DNA of 64,000 nt from Ricordea florida (taxonomy: Eukaryota > Cnidaria > Anthozoa > Corallimorpharia > Ricordeidae): NCBI GenBank assembly GCA_949710005.1, contig OX453286.1, positions 12,870,242 to 12,934,241 on the forward strand, given 5' to 3'. The notes under the pieces were generated by a model. That model worked only from the letters and a program-made list of their open reading frames with translations, was not told the origin of the DNA and did not search any database. Shown here piece after piece: positions 41,101 to 44,297 of the stretch. Within the stretch, counting starts at the first letter, position 1. Every line of letters starts with the position of its first letter. Both the position numbers and the translations under genes were made by a program.

Positions 41101-43260
41101 CTAATCTAATAAAAATCTAATAAAAAGCTAATCTAAATAATCTAATAAAAAGCTAATCTAAAAAAATGGGTCTTAAGTAAACCTTTAAACCTATGAAAAT
41201 TGGGCTCATTTCGTATTTGTGATGGTAGCCCATTCCACAGTTTAGGTGCCGCAGCTAAGAAAGCACGGTCACCCAATGTCTTTTTAGTTAAAATTCTTGG
41301 CGTTTGAAGCATGATTCCCATTGCACACGATCTCAAATAGTAACTCCCTTCCTCCCTTTTGCTAATGAGTTCTTGTATATATCCCGGAGCTTGTCCATGG
41401 ATCGCTTTAAAAGTAATTATAATAATCTTAAAATTAATCCTAAATTCTACTGGAAGCCAATGAAGCGTACACAGAATTGGTGAGATGTGATAAAACTTTG
41501 GAATCTTAAAAATAAGTCTTGCTGCGGAATTCTGGAGCCGTTGTAACTTTGCTATTTGTTTAGCTGGTAACCCATACAGAATACTATTACAATAGTCAAT
41601 GCGACCAATTATTAGGGCGTGACAAAGTGTCTGGGTTGCTTGGTTACTTAAATACTTTCGTATTCGTCTTACATTTGTAATGTAGTAATAGGCTGCTTTA
41701 CACGTGTTATTGATATTAACTTGAAGACTCATGTTACTATCTATCCATGTCCCTAAGTTCTTAACCGACTGAACAGGCGACACTTGAGCATCGCCTACTG
41801 CAAGCGAGTCAACATGAACCTTGGATAGTTGCTGACGGGTGCCTATTATTAAAAACTCTGTTTTGTCATCATTGATCTTCAGTTTGTCACACGGCATCCA
41901 GGCTCTTATCTCATTTACACACCCTTCCATAGCAGCAACGGCATCCTCGGTACTTGAGGCACAGCCAGGTTTAAACGCTAAATATAACTGCGTATCGTCT
42001 GCATAAGCATGAACGCTAGGCAGGTGTCTCTTGACAACTTCAAACAGTTTACTGGCATACAGAGTAAACAGTAATGGCCCCAAACATGACCCTTGAGGAA
42101 CTCCTTGATTTAACTGTAGAGATTCCGAACACTTGCCACTTAGTGAGACACGCTGAGAACGTCCCGATAGGTATGACGCAAACCACTCCAGTGCTGTACC
42201 TCGGATCCCAAAACTTGTGCTCAGACGAGACAGTAACACAGAATGTTCCACCGTATCGAAGGCAGCACTCAGATCCAACAACACAAGCAGAACAACTTCC
42301 TGACGATTCATTGCCATTAATATATCATTATATATCTTGAGTAAGGCTGTTTCTGTGCTGTGACCTCGTCTATACGCAGATTGCAACAAGGGGTAGAGGT
42401 CATGTTCAGAAAGGTGTGCATGTACCTGATCAAATCACGCCTATTTAGTCATCACCATATGATACCTATTTTTAACACATCGAGGATTCATAATTATTAC
42501 AAATACAGATCAGTAGCTCTAACTCAAGCATCCAAAAAATATTAAAGTAGTAGGTAATATTACTTATCACAAGACATTAAACTTTAAATAGGTACAACTC
42601 TAATTAGCTATCTAGAATTAATTCCTTCAACTAGAATTCAAGAAATTGCCTTAAGACAACAATGAAAATTTGGGTGGGTGGCTCTGATAAAATGCCTGAC
42701 TTGGATCTGAGATTATACGAGGAGTTGCATTTGACAGTCAAAGGACTGCTGATATAAGCAGCTGCTAGGTCTTACGTAGCTTTGAGAGCTAGTGAATAAA
42801 TCTTAAGAATGCATACACGTTTACATTGGTAAGCAGTGTAACTCGTGAACTACTCGAATGATCAGGGAATACTTCCTTATATCGATCAGTTTAATTCCTA
42901 TAAATGTACTCAAGAGGGGAAACTCCTTTATACTGTTACTCATTCTTAAAGTTGTTATTAATTATATGAATCGCTTAGTTCCATTAAACATAACCCCTTA
43001 AGAGGATCTCGAGTTCAACAGACAACGTCTGCAAACACGTTAGACCTCGGATAGGACTAGGCTTCTTTTCAACTTCCTTGTCTAGTTGTTTTTGTTAAAG
43101 TTCTTATCAAATACTGTCATTCCCTGCACTTAAATTTCACGTGCTAAATTTGCTGTCGACAGGAATGCGCGGTGGTATTACAATGAAGACTTGTAGAGAT
43201 GGAAATGTAAATAAGTGTGTCTGTAAACACTGCGGGTACCTGAATGAGCTGGAGAAAAAG
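1..43260 (+). CDS. Ubiquitin-specific protease (USP, peptidase C19), C-terminal part, eight exons
   Basis: This multi-exon gene enters from the left edge. Exons are 1-58, 3971-4108, 7151-7245, 7402-7512, 10709-10863, 11483-11562, 19380-19443 and 43163-43260; each boundary has AG/GT and reading phases match at all seven joins (0,0,2,2,1,0,1). USP landmarks appear in order: a first Cys pair (CSRC) and a second (CAGC), the LHDCL helix, the second finger WFCQKCC, RLPDTLIIHLKR, the FP...LDMSGY segment, the catalytic His box GHYTAYS, the acidic FDDS box and the terminal AYVLFYHK strand. USPs are cysteine proteases that remove ubiquitin from proteins. The Cys box (GNTCYMNS-type) must lie upstream of the window. 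The introns are swollen by mobile elements. The exact USP subtype cannot be set from this half alone; the finger spacing suggests the USP4/USP31/USP32 type. Confidence 0.82.
441..503 (-). repeat. Degenerate tRNA-derived SINE head
   Basis: On the minus strand TAGCTGAACTGG matches the pol III A-box consensus. CTTTCAAATCTC downstream is a poor B box. No cloverleaf closes, so this is a relic rather than a tRNA gene. Confidence 0.3.
758..1125. repeat. Direct repeat pair (110 bp, 258-bp offset)
   Basis: 758-867 and 1016-1125 are nearly identical and share ATGCGCACTGAGGCGACAGT. A related third copy lies near 58545-58600, so this is a dispersed family whose two copies here sit in tandem. Confidence 0.7.
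3531..3720. repeat. Foldback element
   Basis: Two arms of about 80 bp, built from AGAAACACGAGTGAAAGTTTGG and its complement, surround a short loop near 3615-3630. A half arm recurs at 3829-3855. It is a typical non-autonomous foldback transposon. Confidence 0.7.
3971..4108 (+). CDS. USP exon: first zinc-finger Cys pairs
   Basis: The exon follows TATTTTGCAG and ends before GTAAGAAAAG. It gives 46 codons, phase 0 at both ends. It holds HCSRC and CAGC, which match the Cx2C...Cx2C layout of the USP finger subdomain. Confidence 0.75.
4491..5166 (+). repeat. 24-bp minisatellite, about 28 copies
   Basis: The unit is TTCCTGGATTGTCTTTTTGT plus four bases. Units differ mainly at one or two positions (GTT, GAT, TTAT, TAAT). 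The unit is a multiple of three with few stops, so several frames are open over hundreds of bases; I read these as repeat artefacts, not proteins. It lies in a USP intron. Confidence 0.95.
6250..6537 (-). CDS. Short ORF with four 19-residue charged repeats
   Basis: The 95-residue ORF starts at an ATG and has an Arg/Glu-rich head, then repeats of the type RAVENRQNCSEESREAERL. The DNA repeats with a 57-bp period. Such ER/NRQ repeats look like the charged repeated N-terminal regions of some mobile-element or chromatin proteins, but no further domain follows. It lies antisense in a USP intron between 4108 and 7151. It may be a relic of a transposon gene. I do not recognise the protein. Confidence 0.35.
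   Translation of the reverse strand: MSEVDRQRRRARERERRRNYSEERRQAERVRARKNRQNVNEERREAERSRAVENRQNCSEESREAERLRAVENRQNCSEESREVERLRAMDHKFA
7151..7245 (+). CDS. USP exon: LHDCL helix
   Basis: Acceptor TTTTCCTAG and donor GTAAGC bound this exon. It reads PIRLHDCLKKFLEK, the conserved segment before the second Cys pair. It begins in phase 0 and leaves two bases, which the next exon completes as AAG. Confidence 0.8.
7402..7512 (+). CDS. USP exon: second Cys pair and RLPDTLIIHLKR
   Basis: Acceptor TTTTCATAG and donor GTAAGG bound this exon. It reads PDSWFCQKCC and then RLPDTLIIHLKR, the most recognisable USP signature in the window. It ends with AG of an Arg codon. Confidence 0.9.
7513..10708. other. 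Intron with 39-bp tandem repeat
   Basis: Contents are the tandem array at 8630-9050 and a GC-richer block at 9060-9720 that shows no recognisable gene. The rest is AT-rich and unassigned. Confidence 0.45.
8630..9050. repeat. 39-bp tandem repeat, about ten copies
   Basis: Units such as GGTATACCCATATAGGTCCT plus a block ending in CCAAACTACT repeat with period 39. One unit is shortened to 18 bp near 8860-8880. The period is a multiple of three, which leaves the minus strand open as an apparent protein. Confidence 0.85.
10709..10863 (+). CDS. USP exon: FP-LDMSGY segment
   Basis: The exon starts after CATATAAAG, completes the Arg codon, and reads VEFPIEGLDMSGY and then YDLSGCVCHRG. It ends in phase 1 at a GTAAGT donor. 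CHRG replaces the usual NHxG that precedes the catalytic His. Confidence 0.85.
10945..11255. repeat. Foldback MITE
   Basis: The first part has ATTGGCTGAGAGC and three GTGCAGAAAGTTGAAATT-like units. It then runs into a hairpin with arms 11095-11165 and 11178-11250 sharing GTGCAATTTGG. The same layout recurs at 43838-44297 and in part at 39840-39990. Confidence 0.7.
11483..11562 (+). CDS. USP exon: catalytic His box
   Basis: The acceptor is TGTACTTCAG and the donor GTAAGT. The exon reads SSGHYTAYSKKGNTWYCFDDS. In USPs the His of GHYTAY is the general base, and the FDD segment closes the active-site sheet. It ends in phase 0. Confidence 0.9.
12761..13527. mobile_element. Non-autonomous TIR transposon with TAA duplication
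   Basis: Both ends carry a long inverted repeat beginning GGCCCCGTCCTCACTAACCC on the left and, in complement, GGTCCCGTTCACACTAACCC on the right. TAA flanks both sides (12758-12760, 13528-13530). TIRs contain repeated TCCGGAAACTTTT. A short coding relic (MPPKAIKKTTEKEN) near 13030 is broken by stops. TAA duplication fits the PIF/Harbinger superfamily. Confidence 0.75.
13630..14429. mobile_element. PIF/Harbinger element, internally deleted
   Basis: TIRs begin GGCTCGGTTCAAACGTCAAA (left) and, in complement, GGCCCGTTTCAAACGTCGAA (right), flanked by TAA at 13627-13629 and 14430-14432. An extra TIR-like segment lies inside near 14230-14262, so the element is rearranged. Confidence 0.75.
13797..14304 (+). 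pseudogene. Harbinger transposase N-terminal relic
   Basis: The frame from ATG 13797 reads through SQRNIAVPRPVR to GWWENVF and stops at a T homopolymer near 14050. The next frame continues with NTYSDARFKKTFRVSRDTF, the usual continuation in Harbinger nuclease N-termini (a WWENV-x-YSDxRFKxxFRVSRxTF type segment). One base of indel in the T run therefore breaks the gene. The catalytic DDE part is missing, lost with the middle of the element, and the 3' part runs into the duplicated TIR segment. It cannot make an active transposase. Confidence 0.65.
15943..16167 (+). pseudogene. Non-LTR retrotransposon N-terminal relic with 2A-like motif
   Basis: A short frame carries KKLLMSGDIELNPGS after a Ser-rich stretch. 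DxExNPG|P is the 2A ribosome-skipping motif found at the N-termini of several animal non-LTR retrotransposons. Here the last residue is Ser instead of Pro, which would be expected to weaken or abolish skipping. The frame stops soon after, and an RT fragment on the same strand follows 1.2 kb on, so both may derive from one CR1-like element. Confidence 0.5.
17050..17357 (+). mobile_element. tRNA-derived SINE
   Basis: The head has GACGCAGTGGTGAGAGCG (A-box region) and GGTTCGATTCCCGG (B box). A body with ATTTGATTTGATCTGAATTG follows, then an (ATT)n tail ending near 17357. The same head, without the body, occurs at 54857-54938. Confidence 0.75.
17359..17700 (+). pseudogene. Non-LTR reverse transcriptase fragment
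   Basis: The open frame contains GVPQGPILGPLLF and LLFADDTSMFY, the adjacent B and C (FADD) motifs of the reverse transcriptase palm, followed by LVNNWMKANRLSVNTKK. The 5' part is cut exactly at the SINE tail, and the frame ends at a stop at 17700. CR1/L2/jockey-like. Non-functional fragment. Confidence 0.8.
19380..19443 (+). CDS. USP exon: terminal AYVLFY strand
   Basis: Acceptor GTACTGCAG and donor GTGAGT bound this exon. It reads SATAYVLFYHKLG, the last strand of the USP fold. It ends in phase 1, 678 bp before the Polinton terminus. Confidence 0.85.
20122..20247 (+). repeat. Polinton left terminal inverted repeat
   Basis: 126 bp, an exact complement of 39308-39433 by my reading. It starts with AG, as usual for Polintons. 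Confidence 0.95.
20248..20420. other. Polinton subterminal region, coding status unclear
   Basis: Both strands are open here without a clear start. One plus frame reads KKYAVASGGDLTVFVETEKE and ends near 20456, but lacks an ATG. I cannot choose between frames. Confidence 0.25.
20421..20645 (-). CDS. Small Polinton protein, 74 residues, unrecognised
   Basis: ATG at 20645, stop at 20421. The protein is mixed, with an acidic middle (LPEDESQEVFEELLVD) and several Trp/Tyr residues, and no membrane segment. It starts 21 bp after the stop of the upstream minus-strand ORF at 20667, so the two look like a pair transcribed towards the left TIR, divergent from the polymerase. I do not recognise a family. 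Protein-like composition and GC content like the rest of the element support it as a gene. Confidence 0.5.
   Translation of the reverse strand: MAKLLYRECRLAHARWMRNRGGQFLPEDESQEVFEELLVDAFAWYESGYDGRYKFDAARFEAVMNWLSSAWLPR
20667..20876 (-). CDS. Small Polinton protein, 69 residues, unrecognised
   Basis: ATG at 20876, stop at 20667. It is rich in charged and Leu residues (LDALDRVELLNSDALKALHK), probably helical, with no membrane segment. It is divergent from the polymerase, whose ATG is 160 bp away. No family recognised. Confidence 0.45.
   Translation of the reverse strand: MLGPTPRTIALIWASGNKRLKEKLRVDASWDLDALDRVELLNSDALKALHKQLHAAPGFKKDMTRLGLG
20961..20974 (+). promoter_or_regulatory. Shared upstream motif ACACCCAATTAGAG (left copy)
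   Basis: The 14-mer lies 62 bp before the polymerase ATG. It recurs in the same gene-relative orientation at 39225-39238, before the rightmost minus-strand gene. It may be a promoter element for the outermost genes. Confidence 0.45.
21037..24519 (+). pseudogene. Protein-primed family B DNA polymerase (pPolB), broken
   Basis: Starts at ATG 21037, three bases after AATATAGAC. The N-terminus has a SAP-like helix pair (about residues 1-35), then a DNLCLFRCIAVHRG segment (about 285), a C2H2-like finger (YRCGEC...LLRHADRC, about 385-410) and a nuclease-like stretch (DGYDPISKTVFQFNGCLWHG, about 470-490). Exonuclease motifs follow: YDFESY, FNSGKYDLN and YNDLDV. A frameshift near 23700 moves motif A (YDANALY) into the next frame, where motif B (KLLGNSCYGK) follows at about 24230. 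No YxDTDS motif C is seen; sequence after motif B jumps near 24310 to a C-terminal segment in a third frame that stops at 24519, short of the family C-terminus. It would replicate the element if intact; as read it cannot be catalytic. Confidence 0.9.
24574..25599 (-). pseudogene. Polinton DDE integrase with one in-frame stop
   Basis: Start chosen at ATG 25599 (MGKNLSGIYY), four bases downstream of TATAG. Retroviral-type (rve) core: first Asp in VHQADLLFLPHD, followed by the hydrophobic strand YALTVVDVASRY; second Asp in VDPGKEVMGS; catalytic Glu in IVERFNRTLAERLF. A TAG at 25192-25194 interrupts the frame just before the second Asp; downstream is in the same frame and open to 24574. A C-terminal SH3/chromo-like tail includes VYEQERAVIRPGEPVVYYLR. 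The gene converges on the polymerase, 54 bp from its stop. It would insert the element's ends into DNA. A single substitution explains the break. Confidence 0.88.
25637..26038 (-). CDS. Polinton membrane and coiled-coil protein, 133 residues
   Basis: ATG at 26038 overlaps the stop of the upstream ORF in TAATG. An N-terminal hydrophobic segment (IALMLGGAILNAMAFVGG, residues 3-20) is followed by a charged helix (about 35-85) with heptad-like Leu and Ala, then a Tyr/Gln-rich loop and a C-terminal Gly-rich hydrophobic stretch (AYVGGGMLAIGYAASRWL). This layout, one membrane anchor plus a coiled coil, suggests a virion membrane or scaffold role. I know no named function. It sits between the 26253 gene and the integrase, with 37 bp to the integrase start. 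Confidence 0.7.
   Translation of the reverse strand: MATIALMLGGAILNAMAFVGGSYLARPISGKGPDAMVAERKRHDKALEKYQADWAAFQKRHEKLADWEAEQERLRNRADQDTAATNRALDLYAQTHTPQWSNYYRPSSAQQTGELAYVGGGMLAIGYAASRWL
26038..26253 (-). CDS. Small Polinton membrane protein, 71 residues
   Basis: ATG at 26253, preceded by TATAGTCTCTTCC. It has a Gly/Ala-rich hydrophobic segment (AATLTGIAAGIGWVG) and a second (WVAVLTGAVAARQYLV), so two membrane helices with a short polar tail. The stop overlaps the next start as TAATG, which suggests coupled translation. The 3-kb repeat copy begins about 20 bp upstream of its ATG, so any distal promoter has been displaced, but the TATAG motif remains. No family recognised. Confidence 0.65.
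   Translation of the reverse strand: MENKLVSTVVEAATLTGIAAGIGWVGKKVLKTPMTSDPSASIENYAKWVAVLTGAVAARQYLVDKKIIPSE
26274..29240 (-). mobile_element. 3-kb repeat family, copy A (inverted relative to copy B)
   Basis: It starts CTAGAAATACGACTC, has CCTCGCGAAGC close to both ends, and ends in the complement of ATTCCTCGCGAAGCGAGG. Internal landmarks are a (TTA)n tract near 27490-27570, a TA microsatellite near 28195-28220 and one near 29087-29125, and a coiled-coil coding remnant on the minus strand (28621-28990). It is non-autonomous as read. Copy B is nearly full length in the opposite orientation. Confidence 0.85.
29380..29748 (-). CDS. Polinton protein downstream of the ATPase, 122 residues
   Basis: ATG at 29748, two bases after the ATPase stop; TATATAG spans the end of the ATPase gene. 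The protein is helical and charged (EILREEGITGDKEEREALAI), with a basic, Val/Leu-rich middle and an acidic Gln-rich end (QLDDEQALLTDLQQD). No signal peptide or clear membrane helix. I do not recognise a family. The tight spacing suggests expression with the ATPase and perhaps a role in assembly. Confidence 0.65.
   Translation of the reverse strand: MADNVLDEILREEGITGDKEEREALAILVAAGNTKEYLGKELSLGDVHRLSSKEVASLHLRYQVALGKQVEHSLSGGFLKVACKVVARVLGAVGKQLDDEQALLTDLQQDALIRRELSYGAG
29751..30398 (-). CDS. Polinton genome-packaging ATPase (FtsK/HerA, A32-like)
   Basis: 215 residues, intact, ATG at 30398 directly after TATATAGG. Walker A is GPTASGKS (residues 16-23); Walker B is VLLILDDC (about 94-101); a polar strand WLLTQQYTS (about 128-136) matches the sensor/Q motif of this family. 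The length fits packaging ATPases of Polintons and relatives. It would pump the element's DNA into capsids. It lies in a 1.2-kb segment between two inverted 3-kb repeat copies, together with the 29748 gene, and is one of the few core genes without a visible break. Confidence 0.9.
   Translation of the reverse strand: MDFLTDLIPGHLLIVGPTASGKSRLVVEALRGPFRGKFHVVCLICPTYAHNKTYRGFAHKDPGFVALAPGNSGGEIDKCLRLCTAVFEGRGQVLLILDDCAASEDVKRQRSALIELAFSGRHKNFSVWLLTQQYTSVAKAFRENVAVTLTFYSPSELDGKMLWENYGMGHDKEERQQMLFTLKEHPYARLCFRLRYPFDIVLEIPAPSKIVSGDI
30419..33391 (+). mobile_element. 3-kb repeat family, copy B
   Basis: It begins ATTCCTCGCGAAGCGAGG, 21 bp upstream of the ATPase ATG, and ends with the complement of CTAGAAATACGACTC at the stop codon of the capsid gene. 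It has the same landmarks as copy A in reverse order. A coding remnant at 30689-31015 has a splice-donor-like GTAAGT after DRRR. Confidence 0.85.
30689..31015 (+). pseudogene. Repeat-borne coiled-coil coding remnant
   Basis: The frame reads TDFTRPGSVSQQDDLRDIQERVARDRRR and then passes a GTAAGT. The first part, up to ARDRRR, is conserved at the protein level in copies A (28860-28990, minus) and F (60922-61030). After the donor-like site the copies keep a Gln/Lys-rich coiled-coil stretch (QQRQ, REKDQEFNQV) in varying frames. The pattern suggests a spliced gene carried by an ancestral, perhaps autonomous member. The function is unknown. Confidence 0.4.
33389..35068 (-). pseudogene. Polinton major capsid protein, split by a SINE and frameshifts
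   Basis: The N-terminal part starts at ATG 35068 (MAYISKK) and reads KRVTHRLTFNPSSANP, PKETLYVDIPRL and the conserved VVDNLGRCL segment, to about 34738. A 0.47-kb SINE then interrupts it. The remainder resumes at about 34269 and runs in several frames, with shifts near 34115, near 33657 and near 33545, to a stop at 33389-33391. The C-terminal part contains PTVLYTASLPPIRLEL, TYVLKNIEMVYQVIES and hydrophobic strands, consistent with a double jelly-roll capsid protein. It would form the hexameric shell. The stop codon coincides with the end of repeat copy B. The gene is divergent from the 35103 gene over a 34-bp gap. Confidence 0.85.
34270..34737 (-). mobile_element. tRNA-derived SINE inside the capsid gene
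   Basis: On the minus strand the head GGTTAGCTCAGTTGGTAGAG (A box) and GTGAGTTCAAACC (B box) is followed by a body containing GTGGGACGTAAAAGAACCC and a (TTTACC)n tail at 34270-34305. The head resembles a tRNA. The central GGGACGT-AAAGA segment is like conserved central domains of metazoan SINEs. Intact head and tail suggest a full-length insertion. Confidence 0.85.
35103..35994 (+). pseudogene. Polinton membrane protein with one frameshift
   Basis: ATG at 35103, preceded by TGTATAGG and 34 bp from the divergent capsid start. The N-terminal two-thirds is polar, with a Pro-rich acidic head (DEMTPLLPDDPDE) and no membrane segment, and stops at 35588 after a frame change. The second frame, open from 35524, has a charged helix (EEIEELERQSEAVEERM), then TLLGVLVAAGTVIGVILGAL, a Gly-rich amphipathic stretch and two more hydrophobic segments near the C-terminus (AIGAIVSFLF, WLLIVAVVVFLVE). 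The two frames look like one gene broken once at about 35530-35588. A membrane-associated virion protein is likely by composition; no name is known to me. Confidence 0.65.
35987..36169 (-). CDS. Small Polinton protein with Pro/Lys repeats, 60 residues
   Basis: ATG at 36169 overlaps the TGA of the upstream gene as ATGA, so translation may be coupled. The middle contains three APKTKAP-like repeats; the C-terminus has a short hydrophobic segment (LAAVTVVAAGATWWLF). Its stop overlaps the end of the convergent 35103 gene by eight bases. A tail-anchored or virion protein is possible. Not recognised. Confidence 0.55.
   Translation of the reverse strand: MTFGVNPHVNERTHKRTPVAPKTKAPLAPKTKAPVAPTTHERNLAAVTVVAAGATWWLFR
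36166..37263 (-). CDS. Conserved-looking Polinton protein, 365 residues
   Basis: The start at 37263 (MDQIALWGVV) is preferred over an upstream in-frame start at 37332 because a TATATAC motif lies directly before it and only 24 bp separate it from the divergent 37288 gene. Globular, mixed composition with several Trp and Cys (FATWCATAGCGVTI), a hydrophobic stretch (GLLCFHVYFTIRRILFELG, about residues 125-143), and a C-terminal region rich in Arg. No catalytic motif that I can name. Length and an intact frame suggest an important element gene, perhaps a virion protein. It ends in ATGA with the next gene. Confidence 0.75.
   Translation of the reverse strand: MDQIALWGVVKAIQQGDFPDALLLRTGKYPVPAFPFSETCSDIAPLLRELQIFVGPKISFKAGVRDFWKETTITHRSAKEAHHWLSSPVYEYWPQQLNFATWCATAGCGVTITDSVNKTFPPIVQGLLCFHVYFTIRRILFELGCPLPGDKAFQKTNNPYRKTAFESLCIEFGLPRASDFRWKGGRNHGLGDVFITYPSEGPRNLHVICGYDKEANTWPDSLNLFSDEGGKKNKGNLLAFIRNDAHGGAQYSWFSPKKGERLTEAGRGRLNRSIEALVYCVLGSQAKTRSTIVGASGSAVETRQMFRKLLEETIVMNDISTGIQNYPRALSGARARLNLAVAPGLWLLPSRRSGTTTSSRKRPVI
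37264..37287. promoter_or_regulatory. Divergent 24-bp intergenic region with GTATATATAC palindrome
   Basis: The whole space between two divergent start codons (37263 minus, 37288 plus) contains one perfect palindrome, GTATATATAC. Any core promoter for either gene must lie here or inside the opposite gene. Confidence 0.55.
37288..37965 (+). CDS. Probable penton (minor capsid) protein, 225 residues
   Basis: Intact frame from ATG 37288. Beta-rich composition with a VSIPKGEYNLHCLQQAF region, then VQWGPPSVSVYCDLVDPNKS, and a C-terminal FRVWTVPTTKVEVLLELII. The YCDLVD strand and the final FRV...T-KV-LLELII strand resemble single jelly-roll penton proteins of Polintons, where they close capsid vertices. 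The match is by pattern only. Its stop lies in TATATAG three bases before the next ATG. It is one of the intact structural genes. Confidence 0.55.
   Translation: MSLSIAASEGVNELHPPIDGELSSVAARVVTIPEVTLTVLKTMDIYRFALDSLHLSRIREGTADLATIRKTQGPVLVSIPKGEYNLHCLQQAFIYGHGKEVPAGTCELRITTTGVYFFSKEQIILNRKLADLLGISEVPRNMIHVPVQWGPPSVSVYCDLVDPNKSYEGGRPSYLQAKVEPLKLQGPSVWHLYPLYLPLNHTKRSLFRVWTVPTTKVEVLLELII
37969..38568 (+). CDS. Polinton membrane protein, 199 residues
   Basis: ATG at 37969, three bases after the penton stop. A polar head is followed by a long hydrophobic and Gly-rich region (about residues 55-105: GVALASGSLSVILSASGLA, then LGIAVGVPLGAIGGIFGIV), then a helical charged tail (EQTVAVGEAKLSTINDLI, KYETLKRGIRQKALSK). 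The layout suggests a membrane hairpin with a helical tail, as in some virion internal proteins. Intact. It converges on the 38598 gene, 29 bp away. Not recognised by name. Confidence 0.7.
   Translation: MESDCLYPKVPTAPNDDEGQSFRLQKICDIQTGLKSSIAHYEGVRKKYTRARAILNGVALASGSLSVILSASGLATSLTGLGIAVGVPLGAIGGIFGIVSASMAGVGKWIAGKISKHEQTVAVGEAKLSTINDLISKALKDNQISATEFQLILTEVEKYETLKRGIRQKALSKNKVLDMVKLWTEIRSELVAEMREKLT
38598..38931 (-). CDS. Small Polinton protein, probably with a frameshift
   Basis: An ATG at 38931 overlaps the preceding TGA as ATGA and opens a short frame (MKKYKDVVEQAADEK) that stops after 18 codons. A second frame, with an ATG near 38896, continues with LDLLDREAIIRLINSL and Leu/Trp-rich helices to 38598. 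Either a one-base change near 38890 broke a single gene, or the internal ATG is used. No family recognised. Confidence 0.45.
38928..39200 (-). CDS. Rightmost Polinton gene, 90 residues, unrecognised
   Basis: ATG at 39200, 25 bp downstream of the ACACCCAATTAGAG motif shared with the polymerase. Soluble, with a helical Lys/Leu region (SSTFLKQLKHLAASFLE) and an acidic Cys-containing tail (ECEECEVEPPAR). ATGA overlap with the next gene. No known domain. Confidence 0.55.
   Translation of the reverse strand: MDAMVVESLEKEKYSSTFLKQLKHLAASFLEASPDTFGLHRGSNRKSLDGWLEENPVLCRRVVSGEFDHLSWNLSTERECEECEVEPPAR
39225..39238 (-). promoter_or_regulatory. Shared upstream motif (right copy)
   Basis: Minus-strand ACACCCAATTAGAG lies 25 bp before ATG 39200. 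A second, shorter copy (CCAATTAGAG) lies at 39261-39270. See the left copy at 20961. Confidence 0.45.
39308..39433 (-). repeat. Polinton right terminal inverted repeat
   Basis: Exact complement of 20122-20247. The flanking TTGCCC at 39433-39438 matches the left flank. Confidence 0.95.
39840..39990. repeat. Foldback hairpin, truncated copy
   Basis: Arms share AATTTCAGCTTTTTGAAAAA and GTGCAATTTCAG around a GCACTCGCCGAAGCGGC centre. It is the same family as 44130-44297. Confidence 0.7.
40078..40570 (+). pseudogene. Non-LTR retrotransposon C-terminal fragment
   Basis: Frames between stops read LQKKALRIMYFMNVREHTIPLF, MHDINNNNHSPPNLLNLFEK and KLWNKIPSHIRDLPKKEFTK, the conserved C-terminal region after the reverse transcriptase domain of CR1/L2-like elements. 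It is interrupted by stops, 5'-truncated and has no catalytic part. Confidence 0.7.
41040..41140 (-). repeat. 3' tail repeats of the CR1/L2-like element
   Basis: Several copies of CTAATAAAAAG lie directly after the RT gene's stop (minus strand). CR1/L2 elements commonly end in such short tandem units. Confidence 0.55.
41142..42431 (-). pseudogene. CR1/L2-like reverse transcriptase, 5'-truncated
   Basis: The frame is open from about 42431 (in-frame sequence upstream of LLQSAYRRGHSTETAL) to the stop at 41142, more than 420 codons. RT motifs are LLDLSAAFDTVEH (A), NQGVPQGSCLGPLLF (B), AYADDTQLY (C) and NLGTWIDSNM. The C-terminal CR1/L2 signature (CTLHWLPVEFRI, PKLWNGLPSQIRN) is intact. Endonuclease and ORF1 are missing through 5' truncation, so the copy cannot move by itself. 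It is antisense to the host gene, 730 bp before the 43163 exon. Confidence 0.9.
43163..43260 (+). CDS. Exon after the Polinton intron, CxC-CxxC motif
   Basis: The acceptor is CTGTCGACAG and the donor GTATTG (weaker). The exon starts in phase 1, as required by 19443, and ends in phase 0. It encodes KCVCKHCGYLNELEKK, a small Cys cluster that could bind zinc. Its membership in the USP gene rests on phase and strand only. Confidence 0.6.
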
Positions 43261-43837
43261 GTATTGACAAGGAAAACAAAGTAGAAGTAAGGGATTTTAA
43301 CTGTTATGGCCCGATTTAAGTATTTTCTTCTTACAAATAACATGTGTTCTTAAATGTTCTTAAATGTAACATTTGAATTTTCTATGTCAATGAATTCGAA
43401 ATGGACATAGTCTTTCAACTCTTCCCGCTTGATCTGAAGGTTCTCCAAACGTTAGTCAAGCGCTGAAAACTGAACAGGTAAAATTGAAATTAATTTCCCC
43501 TGATCAAGTTGTTATTCTTATTGGCTAACTTCTGTCGCGCCTTTGTACGTGTGATCAAAGTTTAAGATTTCCTATTCTTCCAAAGCATTGAACTCGACGA
43601 CTGATCATGTGATAAGTTTAAAAAACACACAAGTTCACATAGGATTGAGGCCAAGACGTTTTCCTTCAGCAAGTTGGCGCTCTTCAAAGGCTTGATTAAA
43701 ACACTGAAAGAAGTCCTTACGTGCACTGCTCATATCCAAGCTTTTAGCAAATCTACTTTCATTTGGAAGAGCAATAACTTTTTCCTATTGTTCTTAGGGA
43801 AATTGCCATACTGTTTATCCAATAATAATATACATGA

Positions 43838-43848
43838 AAAAATTACTC

Positions 43849-43881
<33 letters not shown>

Positions 43882-44297
43882 TGTAACACCAGTGCAAAAA
43901 GTGTAATACCAGTGCAAAAAGTGTAACACCAGTGCAAATTACACATCGATTTTCTGGATTATGATATTCTTTATTTTTAAACGAACCGCTTTGAGTTCGT
44001 AGCGTTATCAGTTGATCTTCAGTAAATAAAGTGTCAAATCCGCGTCAAATGCTTACTTCCTGTCCGTCCGCAATGAGATCTTCCGGCACTTCCTCCAGGT
44101 GAATTTTTTCATGTTTATATTATTAATAAGTAATCATACGGCTTTTCTCGTTCAATTTGGAATTAATTTGTACTTGTGAGTTTTTCAAAAAGCTGAAATT
44201 GCACTCGCCGAAGCGGCGAGTGCAATTTCAGCTTTTTGAAAAACTCACTCGTGCAAATTAATTCCAAATTGAACTCGAAACCGTATGATTACCTTTA
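43838..44297. repeat. Foldback MITE between host exons
   Basis: It starts near TTACTCGATTCTGATTGGCT, has three GTGCAAAAAGTGTAA units, and ends in a near-perfect hairpin (44130-44297) centred on GCACTCGCCGAAGCGGCGAG. The same family lies at 59472-60262. Confidence 0.75.

Larger units (their letters stand above)
19444..43162. other. 23.7-kb intron with the Polinton
   Basis: Apart from the elements listed, 19444-20121 is unassigned AT-rich DNA ending in a CCCGAGCGGG-type repeat. 42440-43160 shows nothing recognisable. Confidence 0.6.
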
